Source of the DNA: Ceriagrion tenellum | Lineage: Eukaryota > Arthropoda > Insecta > Odonata > Coenagrionidae | Direction: 5' to 3' | DNA: 64,000 nucleotides | Assembly: GCA_963169105.1 (NCBI GenBank) | Contig: OY720639.1 | Span: 94,438,559-94,502,558 of the forward strand | Shown here: positions 47,983-58,400 of the stretch, piece after piece | Layout: every line of letters starts with the position of its first letter | Numbering within the stretch: position 1 is the first letter of the stretch | Position numbers and translations under genes: made by a program | The notes under the pieces: model-generated | Database searches by the model: none | The model's input: only the letters and a program-made list of their open reading frames with translations | What the model was told of the DNA's origin: nothing

Positions 47983-48349
47983 TTTTAATTAAACTGTCTG
48001 AATAGGGCTAGAAAATGTAGGAGGGAGTTCCAGGTTTTAAAAGTTTATACATAAATACTACCAACTGTAGTTTTCTTCTCTGCTCCATTTCTAGGATTTT
48101 TAATTCACGGTAGTATGGAGTATTATGCTTATTGTATGCTACACCGCAGACATAGCATCGTCACGGTGGCACACATCCATATAATGTTCCTTATGTTTAT
48201 GTGTGATGCATCGCGTAATAGTAATTACTGGCCATAAAATCATGGTGACAAGGAAGCAGTTCAGAAAAACATATGTTTGAAGTGTGCTATGTACTAAATT
48301 ATGTCAAATATTTCAAAATCTCAGTTATTCAAACTACAGAAAATCAAAG

Positions 48350-49290
48350 GACGTTATGTCTGCGATGTAGAATATAATGAGCATACTTCTCCATACTACC
48401 GTTAGTAAAAAATCTTGGAAAGCGAACTAAGTAGAAAACCACAGTTGGGTGTATTAAAGTATAAACTTTTAAAAACTGTAACTCCCTCCTACACTTTCCA
48501 GCACTATTTAGACAATTTAATAAAAAATAAGGATTACCAGATGTAAAAATAAGTTAATTATACCCACTCACAGACCACCATGTAACATAATTCCTTTTAG
48601 GGAAACTCTTGTCATGCATGGAATTTGATTCCTCAAGATATGAACTACATCAAGACAGTGGTAATATTTTTTTAAATGTTTGTTTCCGTTTTATCTCAAT
48701 GAATGTTTATATATATGTGAACATGTGGAATGAAACGAATTAATGAACATATGCACTTGATGTGGACACTCCCATGTATATATTCTTGTATTAGTACCTA
48801 TTTGTTACAAGTTGTGAGCAGTTATTTTGGAGGTGAATATCTCCATATGTGATTGATTTGCAGAATTTTTACTTTGAATGTGATCATTTATTTTCCTGAT
48901 ATGATCAGGTATGTCTGAGTTGCTATTGCTAATGTACACACCTACACCAAAGAAAATTATTCCTGAATCAAATAAAGCATTATCATATCTTAACTTACTT
49001 ATACTCGAATGTGAGATATGGACCGAAATACGTAGCTAGGGTGGCACTTTACCAGAATTACTACAGGGACTGGCTTTAAGCTGTAAATTTATCACAATTG
49101 TTATCAATCAGTTAGTGTTTAATTGGAAAACAGAAAAATATTTTCTTACATTTGCATAGGTGCAAAGCACTCCGCCTGACAATTTTTTTTTATTCTCAGA
49201 ACACAACTCCCCAACCCGGCAAAGTTACCTATTTTTCTCCAGCTGACATGCCTGAATTTTAAACATACGTTTATAATAAATTTGAAGACT
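48350..49290 (+). repeat. Large inverted repeat, right arm
   Basis: Starts at ACGTTATGTCTGCGATGTAG, runs through CTCCATACTACCG, ACTCCCTCCTACA, TAATTCCTTTTAGG, GTTACAAGTTGTGAGCAG and GCTGTAAATTTATCACAATTG, and ends near GCATGCCTGAATTTTAAAC. The loop between the arms is about 187 bp (48163-48349). The foldback element 49320-49592 sits just beyond the end. Confidence 0.75.
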
Positions 49291-49319
49291 TCTGCGATAT
49301 TGAGTGGATTTTATGTATG

Positions 49320-49592
49320 ATGCAGAAAGGAAAAATTTGCAATTATCCACAGAAATAAATTTAACTGAGACTCAGGTTTCGATGTTTTTACATCATCATC
49401 AGGTGACAAATGAAGTTAAGTGTAAACAATATATAGTTATTGAATCCTTTCTTTTCCTCCCTTCATTTTCAATGGATATATATTGTGTACACTTAACTTT
49501 ATTTGTTACCTGACGATGATGGAAAAACATCGAAATCTGGGTCTCAGCAGAATTTATTTCTGTGGATAATTGCAAATTCTTCATTTCTGCAG
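49320..49592. mobile_element. Foldback element with two hammerhead-like cores (family e)
   Basis: Arms 49320-49442 and 49470-49592 are inverted, with a 27-bp centre. Left arm, minus reading: CTGATGA (49396-49402), T, a perfect 5-bp stem GATGT/ACATC with an A-rich loop, then GAAAC (49376-49380). Right arm, plus: CTGACGA (49510-49516), T, GATG/CATC, then GAAAT (49532-49536). The words TAAATTTGAAGAC (49278) and TAATTTGAAGAC (49650) may be the target duplication. Confidence 0.75.
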
Positions 49593-49660
49593 TATAATTA
49601 TTAATTTGACCAAGGACCAAAGGTTAACGAGTTATAATTTGCATCCATAATTTGAAGACA

Positions 49661-50465
49661 TCCATCTCTCTTGCTATCCTTCCGAATAGGGACAAATACT
49701 GTGAAATTCAAAGCATAGAGAGAAGCGTTGTGTGATTAGGAAACTAGTTCACTGATAGAGTAAGACTAGTGTAAACAAACGCATTGATGAATGTGAGGAA
49801 AGGAGCTGAGCGAGAGGGACAGGGAGTAATTCTGGGACAGGGTCGAGAATAATAATAGATTTCTAATAGCATAAAGAGGGAAAAAGGAAACAACATGTTT
49901 AGTAGGATTCGATATTGACAGAATAGTTCTATGAAACTATGACCCTCAGAAGCCAGAGTAGATTTTGAGCTAGTACTTAATATCTTACCATCATTATTTA
50001 CAACTCACCTAGCGTGAAATTACCGGTGTGATGTAGTACCTTGTAGTACTATTTACCAGTCGCATTAATAATACTAACTATTATTTTAATAATGCTAATG
50101 ATATTTTCCGCCTACATAAGGTGTATTTTTCCCCCTTGGTTTTCTTGTTCACGTTTCCATGTTCTTGCTTATTGGTTTAAAGTATTCTTTTTATATATAA
50201 TTTTAAAATATCTCTGTAAACACAAAACAATCACTGTAAATGCGTATTAAATATTTATTTGTAATATTATTATTATTAAATACTCAAAAATTGCATCTTA
50301 AATAGTGTACTGTATGGTAGCATGTTCGTTTACGTAACAATCTCCTAGTTCCGGGTTTGACCACGTATAGTCATGCTGACTGCTTTTGTCCAGCAACTAA
50401 CGGCCGGAGGAACGTGCGCGGTTCTGATTTGAACGGATAGTTACTGCATGCCTGGTGTGGAATCA
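49661..50465. other. Nothing recognised
   Basis: AT-rich; no feature seen. Confidence 0.5.
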
Positions 50466-50477
50466 CTTCGTGCCACA

Positions 50478-50520
50478 CACCATAGTGGTGGATTGCACGG
50501 TATTACGTAGATGTAGAATA
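50478..50520 (+). mobile_element. Short LINE tail fragment
   Basis: GTGGTGGATTGCACGGTATTACGTAGATGTAGA resembles the end of families B and C (GGTGGCTTGCAGGGTA then TAGATG). Only about 40 bp are recognisable. Confidence 0.35.
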
Positions 50521-50950
50521 GACGGTTTTGAGATGTGATGATGCAGCGAAACTTGGTGGCAGTCTCCTATTCGACGTGTGATTTTAAAGAGGTATAGGTT
50601 CTGATGGAAGGGGTAGATTGAAATAAGAAGCAAGGGGTGAAAATAGATCATAGAGTCACCGCGTTCCCATAATTACTGGGTTTAACATGAGGAAGCAGAG
50701 AACAATCGGCAAGACCGGTTGTGTTACGACAGACTATGATCCAAATGAAGGCCGGAATAATTTCCGTCAATGAGACTTTGAAGTAGGTTAGTTGACAGAT
50801 AGTCCGGTTGATTAGACGAATTTCTCTCAAAAGCTTGTTTTTTAATCGGCAACGTAGTAATAACATTACGGTTCGATTGATCCCTGCACGAATCTTCATA
50901 CCGTTTACCTTGTTACACTATAAATTAATTCAATAGTTTCCGTAGCATTG
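50521..50950. other. Unrecognised; minus-strand frame of 83 codons
   Basis: The frame 50648-50899 (minus) is arginine- and leucine-rich without a recognised motif. It sits directly before a LINE 3' end and may be further LINE debris. Confidence 0.35.
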
Positions 50951-50954
50951 GTGA

Positions 50955-51080
50955 CTTACTTATAGTGCAGCGCATGTTGGTGAAAGTCACATGTACATTA
51001 AAGCCCATATTGGTGATAACTCACTCCCGGCCAAATACCTTTAAGGTGGCTTGCAGTGTAATATGTAGATGTAGATGAAG
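50955..51080 (+). mobile_element. LINE family C, 3' UTR and tail
   Basis: GCGCATGTTGGTGAAAGTCA, TTGGTGATAACTCA, GGTGGCTTGCAGTGTAATATG and the TAGATG tail match the reverse complement of 27404-27530. Confidence 0.7.
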
Positions 51081-51181
51081 CTGAATCAAATTACACGGAT
51101 ACTGTTCGCAGCCAATCCGAAAAACAATTATACAATTTTTTTAAATTGTCAACATAGGTTTGCAACATGGGAAACCTTGAA

Positions 51182-51375
51182 ATGAAGAGCACTAGAAGTT
51201 TTACTGTCCACTATTTTTAATACTGAAAACTTTACAACACGTGTTTCGGCACTTTATTGGCCATCATCAAGTACAGTGTCATGTACAAATGATGGCCAAC
51301 AAAGTACCGAAACACGTGTTGTAAAGTTTTCAGTATTAAAAATAGTGGACAGTAAAACATCTACTGCTCATCATT
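51182..51375. mobile_element. Foldback element with hammerhead-like core (family f)
   Basis: Arms 51182-51274 and 51283-51375 are nearly identical inverted copies with an 8-bp centre. Minus reading of the left arm: TTGATGA (51264-51270), T, GGC...GCC stem, then GAAAC (51243-51247) and the palindrome ACACGTGT. Right arm, plus: AATGATGGCC, then CCGAAACACGTGTTG with GAAAC at 51309-51313. The high arm identity suggests that it is younger than families c and g, or that conversion occurs between arms. Confidence 0.8.
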
Positions 51376-52245
51376 TTAATAATGCAGTTCCACAATATCT
51401 CGCCCGAAACTGTTGACTTTATGGGAAACCTTAAGAGTCAAACGTGGAAACAACCTTACTCCCCAATACGGAACAATTTGGTAGGGATTTAACTAAGATT
51501 GGACCGGAATAGGTCCTTCTCAGCAAATGTTTCCATGTTTTGCGACCACTACATGCATAGGAGAAACCTTGCCTTCAGAGATACAATACTAATAAGCCGG
51601 ACACCATGGATCTAAGATTATTTCGGATGAATAGCCACCCAAAGAGCATGGTCGATTTCGCACAACGGAAAAAAATATCGGGAGGGGCAACCCGAGGCGT
51701 GCGTGAGTTATTCCTGAGCGCGCACGCGTATGTGTATCTACATCTCGATAGGGGTGCGACCACAACTTATTCGAGAGATATATCGGAGCGGCGGGAGGGG
51801 ATGGTTTTATGTTCTCACCACCCCGCCCATTTTCTACAATCGCCCCAATTCAACCCCCCAGCCGTTCTTTTCCACACTTTTCCCTTCGTTTTCTTTTTTT
51901 TTCGTCGATCCGAAAATATATTGGGGGCTCAGGACTGTGCGGTGGGAGGTAGAGGGGGCTTTAGAGCTCGTGAAAAGGGTAACACTTCAGAGAAAGGGCC
52001 TGTGGGTTGATAAGGAAAGTAGAGCGTTTCTCGGTAAGAGAAGGCTTCGGAAATTATGTGAATGCGAAAGGAACTGTAGCAGGTTTTGTTTAGGAAGAAA
52101 AATACCATTTCGTTAAATTTGCAATAATATATTTTTGGAAGAAGCAACCACCCTCGCTGTGGTTAGGAGAATGGGTATTATATTGGTTCCAAGAGACTCG
52201 ACCTCTATACGTGATTGTAGACGATTGTACTTTGTAGAATTTAGG
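51376..52245. other. No gene; GC-richer patch 51.6-51.97 kb
   Basis: The patch has C-rich runs and a TTTTCTTTTTTTTTCG tract. Overlapping frames of 128-134 codons are composition-driven. Nothing recognised. Confidence 0.35.
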
Positions 52246-52249
52246 CATA

Positions 52250-52432
52250 GTAAAGGAAAAATGACTTCGTATTTTCCACACTTTTCACTGAAATACCGGT
52301 TTCGACGTTTCGACATCATCTTTAAGGGTCGTGTCTCTGTCACCCGACCTCTGAAAATGATGTTGTAACATCAAAACCGGTTAGGCATTTTAATAAAAAG
52401 TGTGGAAAATTTGAAGTCATTTTTCTTTTACA
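52250..52432. mobile_element. Foldback element with hammerhead-like core (family g)
   Basis: Arms about 52250-52327 and 52348-52432. Minus reading of the left arm: AAAGA, T, GATGTCGAAACGTC hairpin, GAAACCGGT. Right arm, plus: CTGAAAA (52351-52357), T, the perfect 6-bp hairpin GATGTT/AACATC with a 2-nt loop, then AAAACCGGTT. Outer arm words AGTGTGGAAAAT and GAAGTCATTTTTC are shared. Confidence 0.7.
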
Positions 52433-52561
52433 ACACTCTACCGCCTTATTTTCGCAAACTGTACATCGAAGGGTCCGGGCTGGCTCAGGTGGAAAATTAT
52501 GCAGTATTGAGACAGTTGGAACATAAATTCCACTTTCTCCGGCGAGATGTTGTAGAACAGC

Positions 52562-52649
52562 ATGTTGAACAATGATACTCAAACGATATCGTACTGTCTA
52601 CCAAATTTGGTAGACAGTGCGATATCGTTTGAGTATCATTGTTGAACAT
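52562..52649. repeat. 88-bp near-perfect palindrome without spacer
   Basis: 44-bp arms meet at CCAAATTTGG with no loop. I count two mismatched pairs. It contains GATATCGTTTGAGTATCATT in inverted copies. Unlike the neighbours it has no GAAAC/CTGANGA core. A recent foldback or a hairpin end of a larger element are both possible. Confidence 0.9.
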
Positions 52650-53490
52650 AAATAGTTGTCACAAAAAACTCTCAATGACAATCCCCGTTCCATTTGATAT
52701 GTGTTGTTGGAGTCTGGATGTCACTGCGACCTAAAATACGACATTAAATTACTTTAATTGAAGTATACGCGCAACATTCAAACACAGAAATAAAAAGCTT
52801 CCGTACACTAACTTATTCATAATCTTCGCATTTCAGCCAACAACCTTCAATTTATTGAATATATTTTCCGGTCATAACCTGGGGTAAAATATTTTAACTT
52901 CATGAAGTAAAGAGTAGTAGATGAAAAAAATGTGTAAAAACCAAAACATTACGATGAAAGCACCACTTGAAGTGAGGAATATCACTCTTCCAGCCTCATG
53001 GTAACCTAAAATGTATTTTACTTCAAAGGAGATGTATCTTGCCTTTGAAAACATAATAGGTTGGTGCATTGGTTTGCAGCGTTTCCTGATGGCGATAAAA
53101 AGTTTTATTTGACATTAATAGCGAATTAATTTAGTGAAATTTTTCTCTTCTACATTTGCATCCATAACCTATATCACTCTTCCTAAGTAATGGTAGCTTC
53201 AGGGTTCCACGTCAGAAGAAATCCTTTGGTCAAAAGTGAAGGAATAATGAAAATTTTTAAAGCGACACGCTAAGTGCATGATGACAGAAATTGCTAATTC
53301 AAACCGTTAAAACAGTATTATAAGGACCTAGGTGCATTGTCACTTTATAGACCTAGATGCATTGTCATCGTGCATTTTAGACCAAAATATAACACCCTTT
53401 GTCTCTTTGTTATAAGACTTAAATTAGCAAATGCCAAACGAAGGAATAGCAGATGGAAGAAAAGATTGGAGGACAAAAGTAAAAAACAGC
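52650..53490. other. Nothing recognised
   Basis: AT-rich; frames of 65-66 codons without motifs. Confidence 0.5.
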
Positions 53491-53492
53491 GA

Positions 53493-54857
53493 CCCCATAT
53501 GAAAATGGAGGAAGAAGAGAGAGAACCCTCATTTTAATGAGAAATTAAGTAACCTTTTGTTTTGTGCTGTGACAAAGGAGGGTTACTACAGTTGATCACG
53601 TTGTATCCCGTGTGACCGAAGCTAGACAGTGATTGAATAATAATAATAATAATTTGTCTTTATTACGCGCGAATTAAGCTCTGAACATTCCTTTCTTACA
53701 ATTGACTCGATTAGCGTACACCTTTTGGAGACGGACCATCGGAGTGACTTCATACCAGATACACTCCATTTCTTCGGGAAGGGACGGAAGGTGGATGCCT
53801 TGAATCAACGGCTGATAAACCTTGAAGACACCCAATACCTACTTAACGACGTTGTATTCCCCAACCGATTCCCTCTGTTACTTATTACTTTGCCTCCCAA
53901 CTAGCCTTATGAACACCCTCCCAGTACCTTCAAATTTTCTTTTCATACCATATGATTCATCCCGCAGCTCACCTTCACCTTATCCCACCAACTAGTATGC
54001 ACCCCTTCCCACCAACCTCTCCCCAAATCAAACTGAATGTTTTCCATGAGCCTATGTAAGGTATATAAAGAAGTGAATAGAAGTTTTGTACCTGATGATG
54101 GCGTGACAGCCGAAACCGGTTGCTAGTGTTCAATAAATTGTGGAAGTCACAAATTTTTATCTTGTTAATTATGACGTCCTTCCACTACGTAAAAGCTTCA
54201 AGTTTCCATTTTACAATTAACTCATTTGACTTGTACAAACACACATATACTGAGCAGTGAATATTCTACCCAGGCAGGCATTTGAACCCGCGACCCCATA
54301 CAAAAATGGAGGAAGAAGAGAGAGAACCCTCGTTTTAATAAGAAATTCAGAAACCTTTTGCATTGGGCTGCGACAAAGGCTGGTTACCATAGTTGATCAC
54401 GCTGTATCCCGAACGACCGAAGCTTAACAGTAACAGGATAATAATAATAATTTGTCCTTATTACGAGCGTTTAAGCCTGTACATATCCTATCTTACAATT
54501 AACTCACTTGACGAATACAAACACTCATGACCTGAGCAGTGTATATTCTACCCAAGCGGGCATTCGAACCCGCAACCCCATACGAAAATGGAGGAAGAAG
54601 AGAGAGAATCCTCATTTTAATAAGAAATTAAGTAACCTTTTGCATTGGGCTGCGACAATGGTTGGATACCATAATTGATCACGTTGTATCCCGTACGACC
54701 GAAGCTTAACAGTAACAGGATAATAATAACAATATGGTTTTATTATGAGCAAATTTATGTCTGTATAGTCCTCTCTTATAATTAACTCACTTGACAAACA
54801 CAAACACCCATGTCCTGAGCAGTGAATATTCTACTCAGGTGGGATTCAAATCCGCGA
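53493..54857 (-). repeat. Tandem array of a SINE body, 282-bp unit, three units
   Basis: CCCCATA followed by GAAAATGGAGGAAGAAGAGA marks unit starts at 53493, 54294 and 54576; the last two are 282 bp apart. Shared words include GTTGATCACG, CGACCGAAGCTTAACAGTAA, ATAATAATAAT and TGAGCAGTGAATATTCTAC. On the minus strand each unit has a B-box-like GGGTTCGAATGCC, and the rightmost unit is preceded by a longer tRNA-like head (about 54830-54910). So the array is probably a SINE body repeated in tandem behind one head. Unit 1 is split by an insertion of about 520 bp. Confidence 0.75.
53713..54212 (+). mobile_element. Insertion of about 0.5 kb in array unit 1, with hammerhead-like core
   Basis: Comparison with units 2 and 3 shows extra DNA between two copies of TTACAATT[AG]ACTC (53698 and 54214), which look like a target duplication of about 15 bp. 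Near its right end, on the plus strand, come GTACCTGATGA (54088-54098), T, a GGC/GCC stem, GAAAC (54112-54116) and ACCGGT. The left part is C-rich. A minus-strand frame of about 55 codons crosses the left junction and matches nothing I know. Confidence 0.6.
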
Positions 54858-54915
54858 CCCTTGGGTTGCCGCCACCGGAGCCGACAAGGAGAACATAGGA
54901 GAACAGGAGAGGCAC
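54830..54915 (-). mobile_element. tRNA-like SINE head for the 282-bp array
   Basis: Minus strand: GTCGGCTCCGGTGGCGGCAA, then GGATTTGAATCCC as B box. The plus-strand frame reading WDSNPRPLG is a by-product of this head. Confidence 0.45.
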
Positions 54916-54979
54916 AAATCCGAGCTCTATCACACTACACCAGCTCTACCAACGCAAACTTAACTTCATACCACAACCT

Positions 54980-55480
54980 CCCTGCGATTCTAAACTTTTC
55001 CGGGTTTACAGGGGGGGGAGGGGTGGGGGAGAGGGGCCGGGGTACAAAAAAATCCCACTTCACACAAATGGGGGGACTCGGCTCGCGAGACCCGATACGT
55101 GGAAAAAAAATCACCTTCTTACGGAGGAGGAGGTCTTGAAAAGGTTTTCAAGAGGGTTCGAGAGTGGAGCGGAGAGACAGAGAGGGGGAGGGAGGAATGA
55201 AGTGGGTTGGCGCCCTTTGATACCGCGCTCGGGCGGGGGAGGCACCTCAATGCAATGAGGAGGCACAAGGATCGGCGTCCGCGAAAAGGGTTTCCCGGCT
55301 TTTTTTCACAAAAGGGGACCGAGTCCCTCTCTCCCCAAGGACGCGCCCACTACTCCAATACCTTGCCTTCCCCGACCTAACCTTTTTTAGTTGACCGACC
55401 GCGGGAGCAAAGTTGCTACTGCGCCAGTCTGGCGACCCAAAAGGTGGCGGGTTCAACTTTCGCACCCAGGATAGGGGCTG
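54980..55480. other. GC-rich, G-rich island
   Basis: Contains a run of eight or more G and GGGGAGAGGGGCCGGGG-type words, then C-rich sequence. No coding signature. Confidence 0.35.
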
Positions 55481-58400
55481 ATTCTCTTTGGATTAAAGGA
55501 TGGGATCCCTAGAGTACAGAACTACAGAACGGAATGTGTATTTTCCCCGGTTTTTTGCCCTTTAAAATTAAGCATAACACGTACATTTTTGTTTTCACGT
55601 CGATAAATTAGTGGGTGTAAATGCCTTTTTCGGTAATTTGCATTTAAATATCAACATATGTTGATTGCAATTATTTGAGAATAACATTTAAAAAATAATA
55701 TAAGGAATAACGTCATGAAAGCAAATTTTCTATGGCCATAACCCAAAGGAATAAGTGATGCCAATGTCCATTGAAATATCTAAAACGACACTTTGAATAT
55801 TACTAATAGAACACCACTCACTAAAAAATACCATTAAAATATTTTTGCGTGGGAATAAAAAAAACATGAGTTATCACTAAAATATGAGTATGCTTTGATT
55901 ACCAAGTTTGACTTAGTAAAAAATATTAATCTCTAAATAATACACCAATAATCAATACCACAACAGCAGAATTTAAATTCTGATAGTCATATTTAGGGTA
56001 GAATTCACAGCAATGAACAAGACTGATATGATACTCGATATTGAGATAAAATACGAGCTGCAGGAGAAAGAAAAAATTGAAATCTAATGTATACATCAGA
56101 TGGCTAAAGCACTTAAGTTTGCATGGCAGAGAAGCAAATTTCTCCTTTCTTCTCCTCGCATGGGATAATTAACTTCTTATAATAAGCCAATGTAATACAT
56201 GTTGTTTTAAAGCTCCTAAAATTATTCTACTAGATAAGTGGCAACATGTCTATAGCGTCAAGAAGTGAACCAATTAATTATTTACGAAGGAAGCTTAAAG
56301 ACTCCGCTTCCAAAATCGATCAAGTACAAGAGATCCTTCTCGTTCTTAGGACCAAAAGTATTTCATATAATATGCACCAATATTAAAGATTATTAATACA
56401 AAAAATAAAAAAATCATTGAAAACAAGAAAAAGTTTTTAAAACTACCAAAAATATTAATACTGTCCAACGAATATGTTGATATATTGTATCATAGAATAC
56501 AATATATCACATATTGACATGTTAACATATATAAACATACACAAGACGTCTTATAATAAATCTGTGCCCATGCTATCTTACGTTGTCTTACAGTATTGTT
56601 GTTTTATACCACTGTATATGTATAATTGCAATGTAAGCTCCATGAGACTATTTTGTAATTGATCTGTTATTGTTATTTTGGCGCAAAAAAATACAATTAT
56701 GATATAAGATATTTAGATACGATTGATACCGATAAGAGATTTTGAAGTTTTTTCATAAATAGGCAATGCATGTAATTCCCGGAAAGCAAACTCCCAACTG
56801 ACCAGTGGCCTTTGAGGCGGCCTACAGTCCCTATAAATTGTAAATAAATAACTATTGCAATAAAAAATTGTGGATTAATAAACATCATTATCATTAAACT
56901 ATGCAATGCTCGTGGAGAATTTTGAAGCGGGAAAGAGTACACAAAATGCAGGAAATCTTGGGGTGGGAAAAACCACACAGAGGAAGGAGATCGTGCTGAT
57001 TGTTTGGTACGCACGAGGCCGACATAAAAATATACAACTTGGAGTAAAATTGCGAAAGTGAACATTAGGCGAGTTTCGGTGGAAAAACGATTTCGGGAGA
57101 AATAAATAAGACCTACGAGTCCATTTATAATTTTTTACTTCACGTGTACGGATGGCTCGACTATGACGACACTTTGGGTGAGACGATCATGTTTCTCATC
57201 GACAAGAATGCGAAAAATTCATTCTTATCTAAGTCACTGAAAAATGAATTTCCCTTGTAGTTGCATGAAAGCTTTATAAACCAAAGGAATGAAGGCAGGG
57301 GATCACCATATGTTGATTGGAAATTTTACGCTCCAAAATACTGTGCATTATTAATATTGTAGTATTCTTTCTTTATATCCTGCAATAAACAACAGAATTG
57401 ATTACCCGAAACATTCAGAATCACGACATTTCAAAGGAATATTTTAGATTATTTATGTAGCATTTCACGAACCGGATAAGAAGTAAGAATTATAATGAAT
57501 GCTAGAAGAAATATTGTATTTTCGATAATGTGATGTTAATTGTAATTTTTCATGTTTTATTGCATAGGCTTTATATCATTCCATCGGTTCAGGAGTGTTG
57601 CCGCATTTTTGCTAATAATGCAGTGTTTACAAACTCCAATGTGTTTCCCTTGTAATGGCGCGCTAGTAATAGGGATGAGTTCGTAGATTAAAACGGCTAA
57701 TTTGTAAGCCTTTGGATGAATTGTCCCTTAGAAAATGTAAAACTCAATTACTGAGTCAGTGGAACGGTAGATTTGAAAACCTGATATACAACTTAGCACT
57801 GGAATAGACAGAGACTATGGGTTGAACATCGAATATCTACACACTTGTATCTAAGAGATACTCTTCAAGAAAACTCAAGGATGTGTGACATGGTATCATT
57901 CCTCACCAAGCATGAACTAAGCGATAAATATTATATCATAATTACTAATATATTATTTATTCTTATTTTCCAATTACGTTTAAAGTACTGCATGTGTAAG
58001 GGGAAAATTATTCTTCCACCATTTAGCTCACGCGGGAAGGATAGGGTATCAAAATCTAGGGGATCATTTGAGAAAGTTCAATCTCGTTAACATGCAAAAC
58101 CAAAACAAAATTACAGTGCCATTTATGATAGTCAAGCTATCATGTTAAAATAATCTCACTATAACGGGCAGGTAAAATATGATTTATCATCATCCAATGC
58201 AGAAATATGAATTTAAAGAACAAAATATTTAAAATGTCGTAAAATATATACCCAGCGATTTCTGGAACAAGGACTCAGAAAAATATGTTCATTTACGTGG
58301 TTGACGCAATTTTGGTTATGTACAGATGTATGTAAAACTTTACACACGAGTCATCATCAGTGGTATCTTTAGATGTAAATGAAAAAAAGAGACATTATAC

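Larger units (their letters stand above)
47010..48162 (-). repeat. Large inverted repeat, left arm (partner 48350-49290)
   Basis: The reverse complement of the right arm can be followed through TTCAGGTGTGTCGGCTGGAG (47041), TGATAAATTTACAGCTTAAA (47207), CTCACAACTTGTAA (47483), CATAAAAGGTATTATGG and AACTCTTG-type words to CTACACCGCAGACATA (48140). The alignment is interrupted only by the foldback insertion 47776-47982. By eye identity is about 75-80%. A LINE RT tail is embedded (next entry). Confidence 0.75.

Noticed and set aside
54822..55139. 105-codon frame with WDSNPRPLG
   Set aside because: Typical by-product of a tRNA-like SINE head running into a G-rich island.
58300..58380. Tenth hammerhead-like locus
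   Set aside because: CTGATGATGACTCG is present on the minus strand but neither the closing stem strand nor GAAAC follows.
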